The position numbers and the translations under genes are program-made. Below are positions 23,239-30,591 of a stretch of DNA of 36,953 bases, piece by piece; positions within the stretch are counted from its first letter, which is position 1; every line of letters begins with the position of its first letter. This DNA comes from Caldilineaceae bacterium (lineage in GTDB: Bacteria > Chloroflexota > Anaerolineae > Caldilineales > Caldilineaceae): assembly GCA_028819675.1 (NCBI GenBank), contig JAPPKT010000403.1, forward strand, positions 1 through 36,953, given 5' to 3'. Below the pieces are notes generated by a model. The model saw nothing but the letters and a program-made list of their open reading frames with translations. It was not told the DNA's origin and ran no database searches.

Positions 23239-23997
23239 ATGCAACGCAGAAAATGGACCAGGACAGCCACCTGCCTGGCTGCAACCGCTGCAACTGCCCT
23301 GACGATCCTGTACTTCGTCACTGCCCCCCATCTGACGCCCGCCGTCCTGGCAAGCGAAACGACGGCCGCCTCCGCACGGTCCGTAACCGTCGTCGGCGAA
23401 GGCGTTGTCAACATCGAACCGGACGTTGCCACCGCCAGAATCGGCGTCGAAGTCCTACGCACAACTGTGAGAGAAGCCCGTTCTGAAGCCAACGAGATCA
23501 TGCAAGAGGTTAAGGCCGCCCTGCTCGCCCAGGACATCGAGGAGAAAGACATCCAGACCAGGCACTACAACATTTACGCCGAACGCTATGGGCCGGAGGG
23601 CCTGCTGCAGGAGGACCAGGTGCAGTACCGTGTTAGTAATATCGCCCATGTCACCATTCGCGACCTGGACAACATCGGCGGCGTTCTCGATGCCGCTATT
23701 GGGGCCGGAGCCAACGACATCGGCAACGTCAGATTCAGTCTGGAAAATCCGTCTGCCGTCGAGTCTGAGGCCCGTGCCATGGCCGTCGCCGATGCCCGCG
23801 CCAAAGCGGAGGAGCTCGCCGACCTGATAGGCGCAAGTGTTGGTGAAGTGACCGAAATCAGCGAAATCATCGGGCACGGCGGCGGATTCTTCGCCAATAG
23901 CTTTTCCGATATGGCCATGGCGGAGTCCGCCGGCGCCTTCAGCATCGGTGAGCTCACGCTGGCAATGCAACTCCAAGTTACCTACAAGCTCCAGTAA
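23239..23997 (+). CDS. Exported SIMPL (DUF541) domain protein
   Basis: ACAAGGAGAACATCAAG leads into ATG 23239. A signal peptide covers about the first 35 residues (long basic start, then ATAATALTILYFV). The SIMPL domain is complete: SVTVVGEGVVNIEPDVATAR, IGVEVL, helix EANEIMQEVKAALLAQDIEE, the RDLDNIGGVLDAAIGAGAND motif, ADARAKAEELADLIG and the closing LAMQLQVTYKLQ. It is the intact counterpart of the frameshifted 19574 gene. It probably acts outside the cytoplasmic membrane, with function undefined in the family. Confidence 0.9.
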   Translation: MQRRKWTRTATCLAATAATALTILYFVTAPHLTPAVLASETTAASARSVTVVGEGVVNIEPDVATARIGVEVLRTTVREARSEANEIMQEVKAALLAQDIEEKDIQTRHYNIYAERYGPEGLLQEDQVQYRVSNIAHVTIRDLDNIGGVLDAAIGAGANDIGNVRFSLENPSAVESEARAMAVADARAKAEELADLIGASVGEVTEISEIIGHGGGFFANSFSDMAMAESAGAFSIGELTLAMQLQVTYKLQ

Positions 23998-24012
23998 AGC
24001 GACAAACAACCG

Positions 24013-24034
24013 GAGGGGGCCCGGTCGCCCCCTC
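24013..24034 (+). terminator. Terminator hairpin after SIMPL gene
   Basis: GAGGGGGC (24013-24020) and GCCCCCTC (24027-24034), loop CCGGTC, followed by ACCTTCTGTTTC, 16 bp after the stop codon. Confidence 0.65.
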
Positions 24035-24181
24035 ACCTTCTGTTTCGCCCGGCGCGCACTGTACGCAACGACCGGTGCGATCGCCTGAACAAAACATGAA
24101 CCCTGCCTGCACAATTCGCACCGCGGCTGATGCCATCACTGTCCCGCGTCGTTGACAAAGCGCAAGGGAGAAATTTTCAAA

Positions 24182-24439
24182 ATGAATGAATCCTTATTCG
24201 GCCTGCTTCCTGGCTATGACGATGGCTATAACGACGACAACCGGCCGTCAAGGCAACCCGGCCGGCAAACGCTCAAGAGCCTGATCACCGATTTTCAGAC
24301 GAACCCGCTGCCACTGCCTGTCTGGATCTGGAACTGCATTGTCATCTACATCATGATCAGCGTGTCATTGTTTCTGCTAAAGATCGGGGTCGTCATCCTG
24401 GTCGGGCTCCCCTTATTTCTCTTGAGACTTTTTGGATAA
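24182..24439 (+). CDS. Small single-pass or hairpin membrane protein (85 aa)
   Basis: ATG 24182 is about 12 bases after AAGGGAG. The first half is soluble, rich in Asp/Asn/Gly (YDDGYNDDNRPSRQPGRQ). The second half is hydrophobic (WIWNCIVIYIMISVSLFLL and KIGVVILVGLPLFLLRLFG), giving two closely spaced segments. Unknown family. It ends 26 bp before the sulfatase start, so may be co-transcribed with it. Confidence 0.6.
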   Translation: MNESLFGLLPGYDDGYNDDNRPSRQPGRQTLKSLITDFQTNPLPLPVWIWNCIVIYIMISVSLFLLKIGVVILVGLPLFLLRLFG

Positions 24440-24465
24440 CGGTGAGACCAAATGGAGTAATTCAC

Positions 24466-25863
24466 ATGCCTTCTCCCAACATCCTCTTCCTCATGACCGA
24501 CCAGATGCAGGGCCGCGTCCTCGAACCGGACAACCCCTGCCGGACGCCCAATCTGGACCGGCTGGCCGCCGGAGGCGTGCGCTTCCGCCGCGCCTACACG
24601 CCTAACGCCGTCTGCTCGCCCGCCCGCGCCAGCCTGATGACCGGCCTCCTGCCCCACAACCACGGCGTCCTCTTCGTCGAGCATACCGTCGAAGCCGACC
24701 AGGCCAGGCTGCGCACGCCCTATCTCCACTGGGCCGATCAGCTGACCGCAGCCGGCTACGACACCGGCTACTTCGGCAAATGGCATGTGGAACGCTCCAA
24801 CAACCTCGCCCGCTTCGGCTGGCAGGCGCAGGGCGCGCTCCTTGATAACCCCGACTGGGACGCCGCCAGGTTCTTGCTGGAACGCCACCTCGACGGCCCG
24901 CCCGGCTACCGGCCCAACCGCTTCTACGGCGTCTGCGATCTGCCCGCCGGCCAGCGCGGAATGGGCAAAACAACCGGCGCCGCCCTCGCCTATCTGGACG
25001 CGGTCCTGGCCGCAAGCGCGCCCTGGTGCTGTTTCGTCAGCTTCACCGAACCCCGCGACCCCTTCTACTGCCACCAGGACGCCTTCGCCCGCTACGATGT
25101 CGACTCGATCCCGCTGCAGCCCAACGTCCGCCACGACCTGCGCGGCCAGCCCAATCTCTACAAGCGGGCCGCGCAGGTATGGCGCGGCTGGACCGACCGC
25201 GAACACCGCGAGGCCGCCGCCTGCTACTACGCCTCCATCAGCGAGATCGACCGGCAGTTCGGACGCCTCCTGGACCGGGTGGAACGCGCCGGACAGCTCG
25301 AAAACACGATCGTGGTGATGACGTCGGACCACGGCGAACTCCTCGGCGCGCACGGGCTCTACTGCAAGAACATCGGCGCCTTTGAAGAGATTTACAACAT
25401 CCCCCTCCTGATGGCCGGGCCCGGCGTGGCCGCCGCAGCGCTGAGCGACGCCCGCGTCGGCCTGCACGATCTCGGCCAGACACTCCTGGATCTGGTCGGC
25501 GCGCCGCTGCTGGAAAACATCGACGGCAGCTCCTTTGCCCCCCTGCTGGCCGGTCCCCATAGCGCCTCCGCCTGCCGGCAGGGCTACGCCGAATACTACG
25601 GCGGCCGCTACATTCTCACCCAGCGCATCCTGTGGGACGGGGACTGGAAATTCGTCCACAACGGCTTCGACTATGACGAGCTCTACGATCTCGCCGTGGA
25701 CCCCTTCGAGATGAACAATCTGGCGCAGGACCCGGCCCACGCCCACAGAATCCAGGCCATGACCCGCCAGATGTGGCGTATCGCCGTTGAATCCGGCGAC
25801 CACAGCCTCGCCAACACCCACGACCCGCCGCTGCGGATCGCCGCCGCAGGACCGACCCAGTAG
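24466..25863 (+). CDS. Type I sulfatase (formylglycine-dependent arylsulfatase family)
   Basis: The protein hydrolyses sulfate esters. ATG 24466 follows TGGAG at a normal distance. The N-terminus NILFLMTDQ carries the metal-binding Asp. The sulfatase signature CSPARASLMTG has the Cys at residue 50, which must be converted to formylglycine. GYFGKWHV gives the Lys-His pair and TSDHGELLGAHGL the second metal-binding Asp-His. The 465-aa length is normal. It has no signal peptide, so a cytoplasmic location is suggested unless exported in another way. No intact formylglycine-generating enzyme gene is in the window. The substrate is unknown; such enzymes commonly act on sulfated glycans or choline sulfate. 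Confidence 0.93.
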   Translation: MPSPNILFLMTDQMQGRVLEPDNPCRTPNLDRLAAGGVRFRRAYTPNAVCSPARASLMTGLLPHNHGVLFVEHTVEADQARLRTPYLHWADQLTAAGYDTGYFGKWHVERSNNLARFGWQAQGALLDNPDWDAARFLLERHLDGPPGYRPNRFYGVCDLPAGQRGMGKTTGAALAYLDAVLAASAPWCCFVSFTEPRDPFYCHQDAFARYDVDSIPLQPNVRHDLRGQPNLYKRAAQVWRGWTDREHREAAACYYASISEIDRQFGRLLDRVERAGQLENTIVVMTSDHGELLGAHGLYCKNIGAFEEIYNIPLLMAGPGVAAAALSDARVGLHDLGQTLLDLVGAPLLENIDGSSFAPLLAGPHSASACRQGYAEYYGGRYILTQRILWDGDWKFVHNGFDYDELYDLAVDPFEMNNLAQDPAHAHRIQAMTRQMWRIAVESGDHSLANTHDPPLRIAAAGPTQ

Positions 25864-25996
25864 TCCAGCAATCTCCTATCGACCGATAAAGGCGTTCGAA
25901 ATTGGGTTAAGAATATCAAGCACAATCTCACAGATGCGAGAAGAAAGGGGCGATCTGACACGAACTGCGGTTATCTCCATCTAAGGAAGGCCAACA

Positions 25997-26266
25997 ATGA
26001 ATATGTCAAGAGGGTGGGCGATCTGTGCAGTGATTCTAGCGACAGCTATCGGTGCTACTTCAATTTTCTATCCTGACTGGAGTTCCTTTATCTCTGAATC
26101 TGGATGGCTTTCTCTGGCCTTCTGGATTCCTTTATCCATATTTGTCTTTTGGGGAGGAATTGGTATGTGGTCGTTTCTAACTGAAGCGACCAACAAGTGG
26201 ATTGTGCCTCACATGATTCACCTACTACATCACGGCACCTTCAAATCGATAAAAAAGAATAGGTGA
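25997..26266 (+). CDS. Small two-TM membrane protein (89 aa)
   Basis: AAGGAAGG precedes ATG 25997. Two hydrophobic segments (AICAVILATAIGATSIF and LAFWIPLSIFVFWGGIGMW) are followed by a soluble, His-rich and basic tail (HMIHLLHHGTFKSIKKNR). Its AT content is higher than that of the flanking sulfatase and peptidase genes. Unknown family. Confidence 0.6.
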   Translation: MNMSRGWAICAVILATAIGATSIFYPDWSSFISESGWLSLAFWIPLSIFVFWGGIGMWSFLTEATNKWIVPHMIHLLHHGTFKSIKKNR

Positions 26267-26416
26267 GAGTCTGTCTAGACCATCTTACAAAACACCAAGC
26301 CCGCCTGTTCGCGACACTTTCGTTTTCCCTGAAATTCCAAGCTTCCCTATGCAAAAGGCCGGCTATCGCCTTCCCGCAGACTGCGCGCAGGCCCCCATAA
26401 TCTCAAGGAGTCGATC

Positions 26417-29392
26417 ATGAATGAGACGGTGACTTCAAAGAATGCAACTTCTGCAAAGAATCGGAGCGGCGCAACAATCCCCGGCCCAAAAGCGAGTAAG
26501 GCAAGACTGCCGGTTGGAATTCTGCTGCTGCTTGCACTGCTCGCCGGCGGCTGTCAACCCATCGAACCTGCCGCCGCTGCGCCGGCAACGGAGACCGAAC
26601 AGGCGCAAACCTTCCTGGACCTCGCAAGCGAAACCTTGGACATGGATGCGCTCCTGCCCATGGACCCAAGCATCCGCAAAGCGCAACTGGATAACGGGCT
26701 GACCTACTACATCCGTCACAATACCGAACCGGCCAACCGCGCCACCCTGATGCTGGTCGTCAACGCCGGTTCCGTCCAGGAGGATGACGACCAGTTGGGA
26801 CTGGCCCACTTTCTCGAACACATGATGTTCAACGGCACCGAGCGCTTCCCCAAACAGGCGCTGGTCGACTACTTCGAAAGCATCGGTATGTCCTTCGGGG
26901 GGGATGTGAACGCCTACACATCCTACGAAGAGACCGTCTACTTCCTGGAGTTTCCCACCGATGACGAAGCGATCATCAACACCGCATTCCAGGTGATCGA
27001 GGACTGGGCCGGCCGCGCCACCATCTCCGATGAGGAAGTAGACAAAGAACGCGGCGTCATCTTCGAAGAGGAACGCCTGCGAAACCAAAGCGTCTTTGGC
27101 CGCCTGAACAAGCAGCTGATCCCCTTCCTGCTGGGCGAATCCCGCTACGCTGAGCGCAGCCCAATCGGCGATCTGGAAATCATCCGCAACGCGCCGGCGG
27201 CAACGTTGCGCCGTTTCTACCGTGACTGGTACCGGCCCGATCTGATGGCGGTGATCGCAGTGGGCGATATCGATGCGGACGCCATGGAAACGAAAATTAT
27301 CGAGCACTTCAGCAACTTGCCGGCACCGCAGAGTCCCCGGGCCCGGCTCACATATTCTGTGCCCGATCATAGCGATACACGCTATCTGATCTTCACAGAT
27401 CCCGAAATGCCGCTGACATTTGCCCAGATCAACTACAAACTGCCCGCCGGCGATCCGGGCACCCTCGCTGCCTACACGGACACCATCATCGGCCGCCTGT
27501 TCTACATGATGCTGAACTACCGGCTCAACGATATCGCCAGAGAAGCCGATTCCCCCTTTCTGGGCGCTTTCGTAACCGAAGGCCAGCTGGTGCGAGGTGT
27601 CTATTCCCAGGATGTCGCCGTCCAGGCGCGCCCGGGCGAGATTCTCTCTGGCCTGGGCGCGGCCCTGACCGAAATAGAACGGGTGCGCCGCCACGGCTTC
27701 ACCGCCGCCGAACTGGAGCGGGCCGGATCTGAACTGTTGAACGCCTACGAGCGTCCATTCAATGACCGCGAAAACCTGGACAGCCACACCCTGGCCAGAG
27801 AGTACAGCCGCAACTTCCTGCAGAACGAGCCCGTCCCCGGCATCGCCTTCGAGTATCGACTGGTAGAACGGCTGCTGCCGCAGATCACGCCCGCCGAAGT
27901 TAACCGGCTGGCGGATCAGTACGTGGGTACGGGCAATCGCTCCGTGCTCATCATCGGCCCGGAGCGGGAGGCCGGCAGCCTGCCCAGCCAGGAAGAACTG
28001 GCCGTCGCCATCGAGGCGGTACAGGCCAAACGGATCGATCCCTACCATGATATCGAAGCCGTCACAACCCTCCTGACCGGCATCCCGCAACCGGCGGATA
28101 TCATCTCGCGGCAGACCGACGAAACCTACGACATCACCGACCTGGCCCTCGCCAACGGCGTGCGGGTACTGCTTAAGCCGACCGCGTTCAGGGAAGAAGA
28201 AGTGCTGTTCAGCGCCACCAGCCCCGGCGGCTCCTCACTGGTCACCGATGAGGACTACCCGGAAGCGCACTTCATCAACAACATCATCTACCAGAGCGGC
28301 ATCGGCGACGTCAGCTACGCGGCGCTGCAGCGGCTTCTGGCCGAGCGGTCGGTAGGAGTCACCCCCTTCATCAACGAGCTGGAGGAGGGATTCTACGGTC
28401 AGGCCGGCAAAGACCACGTGGAAACACTTTTCCAGCTCGTCTATCTCTACGGCACTGCGCCCCGCGCAGACGAGGACGCCTTTGCCACGGTCAAGGACCA
28501 GACCACCGAAGCCCTGCGCAACCGCGACCTCATGCCGTACGTCGTGTTGATGGATGCCGTCACCGAAGCCCGTTACGGCAAGTCGATCCGCCACGCCGCC
28601 CCGACGCTGGAGATGATCGAATCACTCGACCTGGAGCGGGCCTTCTCCATCTACCAGGAGCGCTTCGCCGACTTCAGCGATTTCACATTCCTCTTTGTCG
28701 GCAACTTCGACGTCGAGCAGATGGTCGAATGGTCGCAGATATACCTGGGCAATCTGCCGTCACTGCATCGCGTCGAGACCTGGCGGGACGTGGCCCCGGA
28801 CCCGCCGGCGGGCATCGTCGAACTGCCGGTCTACCGCGGACAGGAGGAGCAGAGCTTCACCGAGATCCTGTTTACCGGCCCCGGCGAAGATACGCTGGAA
28901 AACCGTCTGCGCCTGCGCATGTTGGAGACGGTTCTGGACATTCTGATGCGCGAAGAGCTGCGAGAGGAGCGCAGCGGCGTATACGCATCGAGCGTATACG
29001 CCTCGATGAAACCCGAGCCCGACGGCCTCTACGAAATCAACTTCTTCTTCGGCAGCGATCCGGACCGGGCGCAGGAGTTGGTGGATCTCCTTTTCGGACT
29101 GATCGCAAAGCTGCAGACGGACGGCCCCAGGGAAGACCTGCTGGCAAAGGCCAAGGCGCAGATCATACATCGGCGCGAGGAACAACTGGAGCAAAATCGT
29201 TACTGGCAGCATGTTTTGGAGCACTACACCACGGAAGAGGATGTCGATCTGGCTGCCTATGTCGATCTGGAAACCGTAAAAAGCCGGGTAGAGGCCGTGA
29301 CCGCCGTCGACATCCAGGCGCTGGCCGCAGCATTCCTGCCACTGGAGCGATACATTCTCGTGTCGCTATATCCCGAGGACTTCGAACAATAG
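26417..29392 (+). CDS. M16-family zinc metallopeptidase lipoprotein
   Basis: ATG 26417 with AAGGAG at 26404. A long N-terminus reaches lipobox LLAGGC with Cys46. The inverted zinc motif HFLEH (H131, E134, H135) is followed about 76 residues on by a Glu in KERGVIFEEE, the third ligand. The rest follows the duplicated M16 plan: an active N-terminal half (GDVNAYTSYEETVYFLEFP, FYRDWYRPDLMAVIAVGDI) and an inactive C-terminal half with a degenerate motif (HFINNIIYQ) and FTFLFVGNFDVEQM. Family members degrade peptides in a clamshell chamber. The lipid anchor places it outside the cytoplasmic membrane. The last ~30 codons are duplicated as a relic at 11865-11960. Confidence 0.95.
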   Translation: MNETVTSKNATSAKNRSGATIPGPKASKARLPVGILLLLALLAGGCQPIEPAAAAPATETEQAQTFLDLASETLDMDALLPMDPSIRKAQLDNGLTYYIRHNTEPANRATLMLVVNAGSVQEDDDQLGLAHFLEHMMFNGTERFPKQALVDYFESIGMSFGGDVNAYTSYEETVYFLEFPTDDEAIINTAFQVIEDWAGRATISDEEVDKERGVIFEEERLRNQSVFGRLNKQLIPFLLGESRYAERSPIGDLEIIRNAPAATLRRFYRDWYRPDLMAVIAVGDIDADAMETKIIEHFSNLPAPQSPRARLTYSVPDHSDTRYLIFTDPEMPLTFAQINYKLPAGDPGTLAAYTDTIIGRLFYMMLNYRLNDIAREADSPFLGAFVTEGQLVRGVYSQDVAVQARPGEILSGLGAALTEIERVRRHGFTAAELERAGSELLNAYERPFNDRENLDSHTLAREYSRNFLQNEPVPGIAFEYRLVERLLPQITPAEVNRLADQYVGTGNRSVLIIGPEREAGSLPSQEELAVAIEAVQAKRIDPYHDIEAVTTLLTGIPQPADIISRQTDETYDITDLALANGVRVLLKPTAFREEEVLFSATSPGGSSLVTDEDYPEAHFINNIIYQSGIGDVSYAALQRLLAERSVGVTPFINELEEGFYGQAGKDHVETLFQLVYLYGTAPRADEDAFATVKDQTTEALRNRDLMPYVVLMDAVTEARYGKSIRHAAPTLEMIESLDLERAFSIYQERFADFSDFTFLFVGNFDVEQMVEWSQIYLGNLPSLHRVETWRDVAPDPPAGIVELPVYRGQEEQSFTEILFTGPGEDTLENRLRLRMLETVLDILMREELREERSGVYASSVYASMKPEPDGLYEINFFFGSDPDRAQELVDLLFGLIAKLQTDGPREDLLAKAKAQIIHRREEQLEQNRYWQHVLEHYTTEEDVDLAAYVDLETVKSRVEAVTAVDIQALAAAFLPLERYILVSLYPEDFEQ

Positions 29393-29409
29393 CACCTTGC
29401 CGCGCAGGT

Positions 29410-29446
29410 GAGCGGCGGGTGGAAGCGCTGCATCCGCTCGCCGCTC
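29410..29446 (+). terminator. Putative terminator after the M16 gene
   Basis: GAGCGGCG (29410-29417) and CGCCGCTC (29439-29446) pair around a 21-nt loop, 18 bp after the stop. A shorter version of this hairpin follows the M16 remnant at 11950-11970. Confidence 0.45.
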
Positions 29447-29503
29447 AACAGGGCCTGACGCGCAGGTACAGCGGCCCGCCAACTTTCAAATGCACCAGGG
29501 ATC

Positions 29504-29560
29504 GTTGACGTTTGTCAGAACAGCGATTTGCGCGGAAAAAAGCAGTTCCCCGCGCCGAGT
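29504..29560. repeat. Short CTCCGCGG-type repeat fragment
   Basis: TCGTTGACGTTTGTCAGAAC then AGCGATTTGCGCGG and AAAAAAGCAGTTCCCCGCG: the start of repeat block 1 or 3 with the palindromic units mostly deleted. Confidence 0.6.
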
Positions 29561-29590
29561 AAGCGAACTGGTTGAGTCGAGGCAGGGGAT

Positions 29591-30082
29591 GTGTGTAAGG
29601 TGAAAAGAATCTTGGGGATTGCGGGCTGGATTCTGTTGGGCGCTGTGGTGGGGGGCGTTGTGGGCTACTTAATGGGGTTAACAGAGGAGGAACTGAGTGA
29701 GACGCCGGTTGTGGTGACGGCGACTCTGGTTGATCGTAACGGTTCTGGCGAGTTGGTGCCGAGAGTGGTGGTAAAAAACTATGGCATAGCCATCAGTTCG
29801 GGGCCTGGGGCCGTTTATGACATTGTTGGGCATGCCCTCATGGGGTGCGAGTATAGGATAGTGGGGCGGAATCCGGCGGGTGACTGGTGGAAGATCGTCT
29901 TTGTGGACAATGAGGGTGAGGAGGCGTATGGATGGTTGTATGCGCCATTCGAGAAGGCTGTGAATGCCGAAAGGGTTGAGGTAGTGGAGGTCCCGCCGAC
30001 GCCGACGTTTGAGATCTTGTCAACCATTACGCCACAGTCAACCTTGATTCCAACGCCGACATTTACGCCGGATTCTGGTTGA
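29591..30082 (+). CDS. Membrane-anchored SH3b-like domain protein
   Basis: Start GTG 29591 (AGGGGAT upstream) or GTG 29600. One N-terminal membrane segment with glycines (ILGIAGWILLGAVVGGVVGY) anchors the protein. Residues about 60-118 have the bacterial SH3 pattern: VVKNYGIAISSGPGAVYDIV, EYRIVGRNPAGDWWKIVF and the closing EAYGWLYAPF. A Pro/Thr-rich tail (PTPTFEILS, then PTPTFTP) is typical of surface proteins in this type of genome. Its likely role is binding to cell wall or glycan outside the membrane (inference). Its G- and T-rich codon use differs from the GC-rich peptidase upstream. Confidence 0.7.
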   Translation: MCKVKRILGIAGWILLGAVVGGVVGYLMGLTEEELSETPVVVTATLVDRNGSGELVPRVVVKNYGIAISSGPGAVYDIVGHALMGCEYRIVGRNPAGDWWKIVFVDNEGEEAYGWLYAPFEKAVNAERVEVVEVPPTPTFEILSTITPQSTLIPTPTFTPDSG

Positions 30083-30178
30083 GTCCCGGTAATCTCCGCA
30101 GGTGATTGACGCCTGCCCGTCAGGGCATTTCGTCGCTACACCCCGATGGTCGCAAATGTGCCGCCAAACTGTCTGATT

Positions 30179-30236
30179 GCAGGTGCGGCCGGGCAGTCTG
30201 CAGGTTGGGCATGTGGCGCTTCGCGCCGGCGCGCAC
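30179..30236 (+). repeat. Dispersed repeat C, copy 1
   Basis: GCAGGTGCGGCCGGGCAGTC through GTTGGGCATGTGGCGCTTCG to GCGCCGGCGCGC matches 36331-36387 with a few changes. Its GCGCTTCGCGCCGGCGC end can form a hairpin. Confidence 0.7.
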
Positions 30237-30372
30237 CGACTCCGGCCAGGCGCCACCAAAGCGCGCCGCGCCAGCTGTGCCGGACCATGCCCTCCTATCC
30301 TGATCCTGCTTTTCTCTGGGGAATCGGTCCTTTCTTGATTTTTCGGGCCAGGAACTCCCTGAGGCAGTGTTT

Positions 30373-30568
30373 CACGGCCCTCCGCGGACAACCTGTAGGG
30401 GCACCCCTTGTGGATGCCCTCTTGCGGACTCCACGAATCAAAAAAGGTGTTCTCCGCGCCCCTCCGCGTCCTCCGCGGAAAAAAGCAGTTCTCCGCGGAC
30501 AAAAGGTGTTCTCTGTGCTCCTCCGTGTCCCTCCGTGGAAAAAAGCAGTTCTCCACGGACAAAACAGA
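30373..30568. repeat. CTCCGCGG-type palindromic repeat block 4
   Basis: Starts with CCTCCGCGGACAACCTGTAG and the phrase GGGGCACCCCTTGTGGATGC, then repeats GTTCTCCGCG, CTCCGCGGAAAAAAGCAGTT and CCTCCGTGGAAAAAAGCAGT. The gap 30083-30591 contains only this block and repeat C. Confidence 0.8.
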
Positions 30569-30591
30569 CGTGGCAGTGCCAACAGGATTCC

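Noticed and set aside
24346..25821. 491-codon minus-strand open frame opposite the sulfatase
   Set aside because: Same antisense effect; the plus strand carries CSPAR and the metal-binding motifs.
26435..28090. 551-codon minus-strand frame opposite the M16 peptidase
   Set aside because: Antisense shadow of the gene with HFLEH; no recognisable motifs of its own.
30373..30568. CRISPR-like array
   Set aside because: The short palindromic units are not separated by unique spacers of constant length, and no cas genes are present.
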